Below are positions 4,994-5,130 of a stretch of DNA of 5,130 nt, piece after piece (the first letter of the stretch is position 1; each line of letters opens with the position of its first letter). The notes beneath the pieces are model-generated. The model was not told the origin of the DNA and ran no database searches. It was given only the letters and a program-made list of their open reading frames with translations. The stretch is from positions 1 through 5,130 of the forward strand of contig CALQZE010000043.1 in NCBI GenBank assembly GCA_943348955.1. The letters run 5' to 3'. Both the position numbers and the translations under genes were made by a program. The stretch is from Candidatus Uhrbacteria bacterium RIFOXYB12_FULL_58_10. Lineage in GTDB: Bacteria; Patescibacteriota; Patescibacteriia; UBA9934; GWF2-40-263.

Positions 4994-5130
4994 TTATAAA
5001 TCTGCAACTAATTTTTCAAGTGCATCAATATTATCATCGCACTCCGCTATCTTGCGATACGTTCCTGGACCGAATGATTGATCAAACACTTGTGTGAATG
5101 TTCCGGCCTTGCCCGTAAAAAACAGTTCGA
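4994..5130 (-). CDS. C-terminal end of an unidentified protein (5' part outside window)
   Basis: On the minus strand one frame is open from the window edge to a TAA at 4996-4994, giving the last 44 residues, which begin ELFFTGKAGTFTQVFDQSFG and end in DALEKLVADL. The fragment is soluble, with a Gly-rich turn and an acidic C-terminal helix. I do not recognise the family. The 'DD-x-ID-x-LEKL' ending resembles the last helix of some HAD-type hydrolases, but this is weak. That it is coding is supported by the open frame, the absence of another gene in this stretch, and the TAATATG junction with the glycoside hydrolase, a common operon arrangement. It would be the upstream partner of that enzyme, so the promoter of the unit lies outside the window. 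Confidence 0.7.
   Translation of the reverse strand, partial: ELFFTGKAGTFTQVFDQSFGPGTYRKIAECDDNIDALEKLVADL

Noticed and set aside
4993..5007. TATAAT directly before the glycoside hydrolase ATG, and the TTG start at 5007
   Set aside because: A start site from this -10 would fall inside the coding sequence, and the bases belong to the stop region of the upstream gene. The TTG overlaps that gene and adds only five residues before the conserved N-terminus.
1..5130. CRISPR array, tRNA, insertion sequence or attachment site
   Set aside because: I found no regularly spaced repeats, cloverleaf, transposase motifs or terminal inverted repeats beyond the single REP-like element.

Overview
The window is about 5.1 kb of compactly coded, moderately AT-rich bacterial DNA. 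It holds six protein genes, two of them cut by the window edges, with short intergenic gaps and no RNA genes, insertion sequences or CRISPR arrays. The organism is not certain. Compact genes, a shortened Era, a tiny CPHC thioredoxin-like protein of a type I associate with candidate-phylum genomes, and no visible Shine-Dalgarno sequences together suggest a Patescibacteria (CPR)-like or other poorly cultivated bacterium. This is an inference from style, not from a marker gene. The standard genetic code fits: every ORF is intact, glycine uses GGN codons, and stops are TAA (four) or TAG (two).

Layout. (1) Bases 2-1722, plus strand: the 3' part of an RNA m5U methyltransferase (RlmD/TrmA family), then the ribosome-assembly GTPase Era 5 bases later. 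This is a ribosome maturation pair ended by a hairpin terminator at 1729-1760. (2) Bases 1770-2989, minus strand: a small CPHC thioredoxin/glutaredoxin-like protein followed by a putative lipoprotein of unknown family. This pair converges on era and shares its terminator. (3) Bases 3029-3655, plus strand: a membrane-anchored protein with a FecR-like beta-repeat pattern, transcribed divergently from the thioredoxin gene. The 39-base gap carries two candidate promoters whose -10 boxes overlap, and the plus-strand one predicts a leaderless mRNA. (4) Bases 3643-3786: an 18-bp perfect hairpin that overlaps the stop of the FecR-like gene, then a REP-like inverted repeat with the arm CTTCGACAGGCTCA. 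(5) Bases 3787-5130, minus strand: a family 1 glycoside hydrolase, preceded with 1-base spacing by the last 44 codons of an unidentified gene.

How they fit. The first block serves ribosome assembly and rRNA modification. The middle block probably concerns the cell envelope (lipoprotein and FecR-like anchored protein), with a cytosolic thiol-redox partner. The last block is carbohydrate metabolism. I see no clear new defence, mobile or signalling system. The points most worth a second look are the REP-like element, the interlocked divergent promoters, the uniform lack of Shine-Dalgarno sequences beside an Era with an unusual KH loop and tail, and a GH1 enzyme whose nucleophile motif reads ILEHG instead of TENG.
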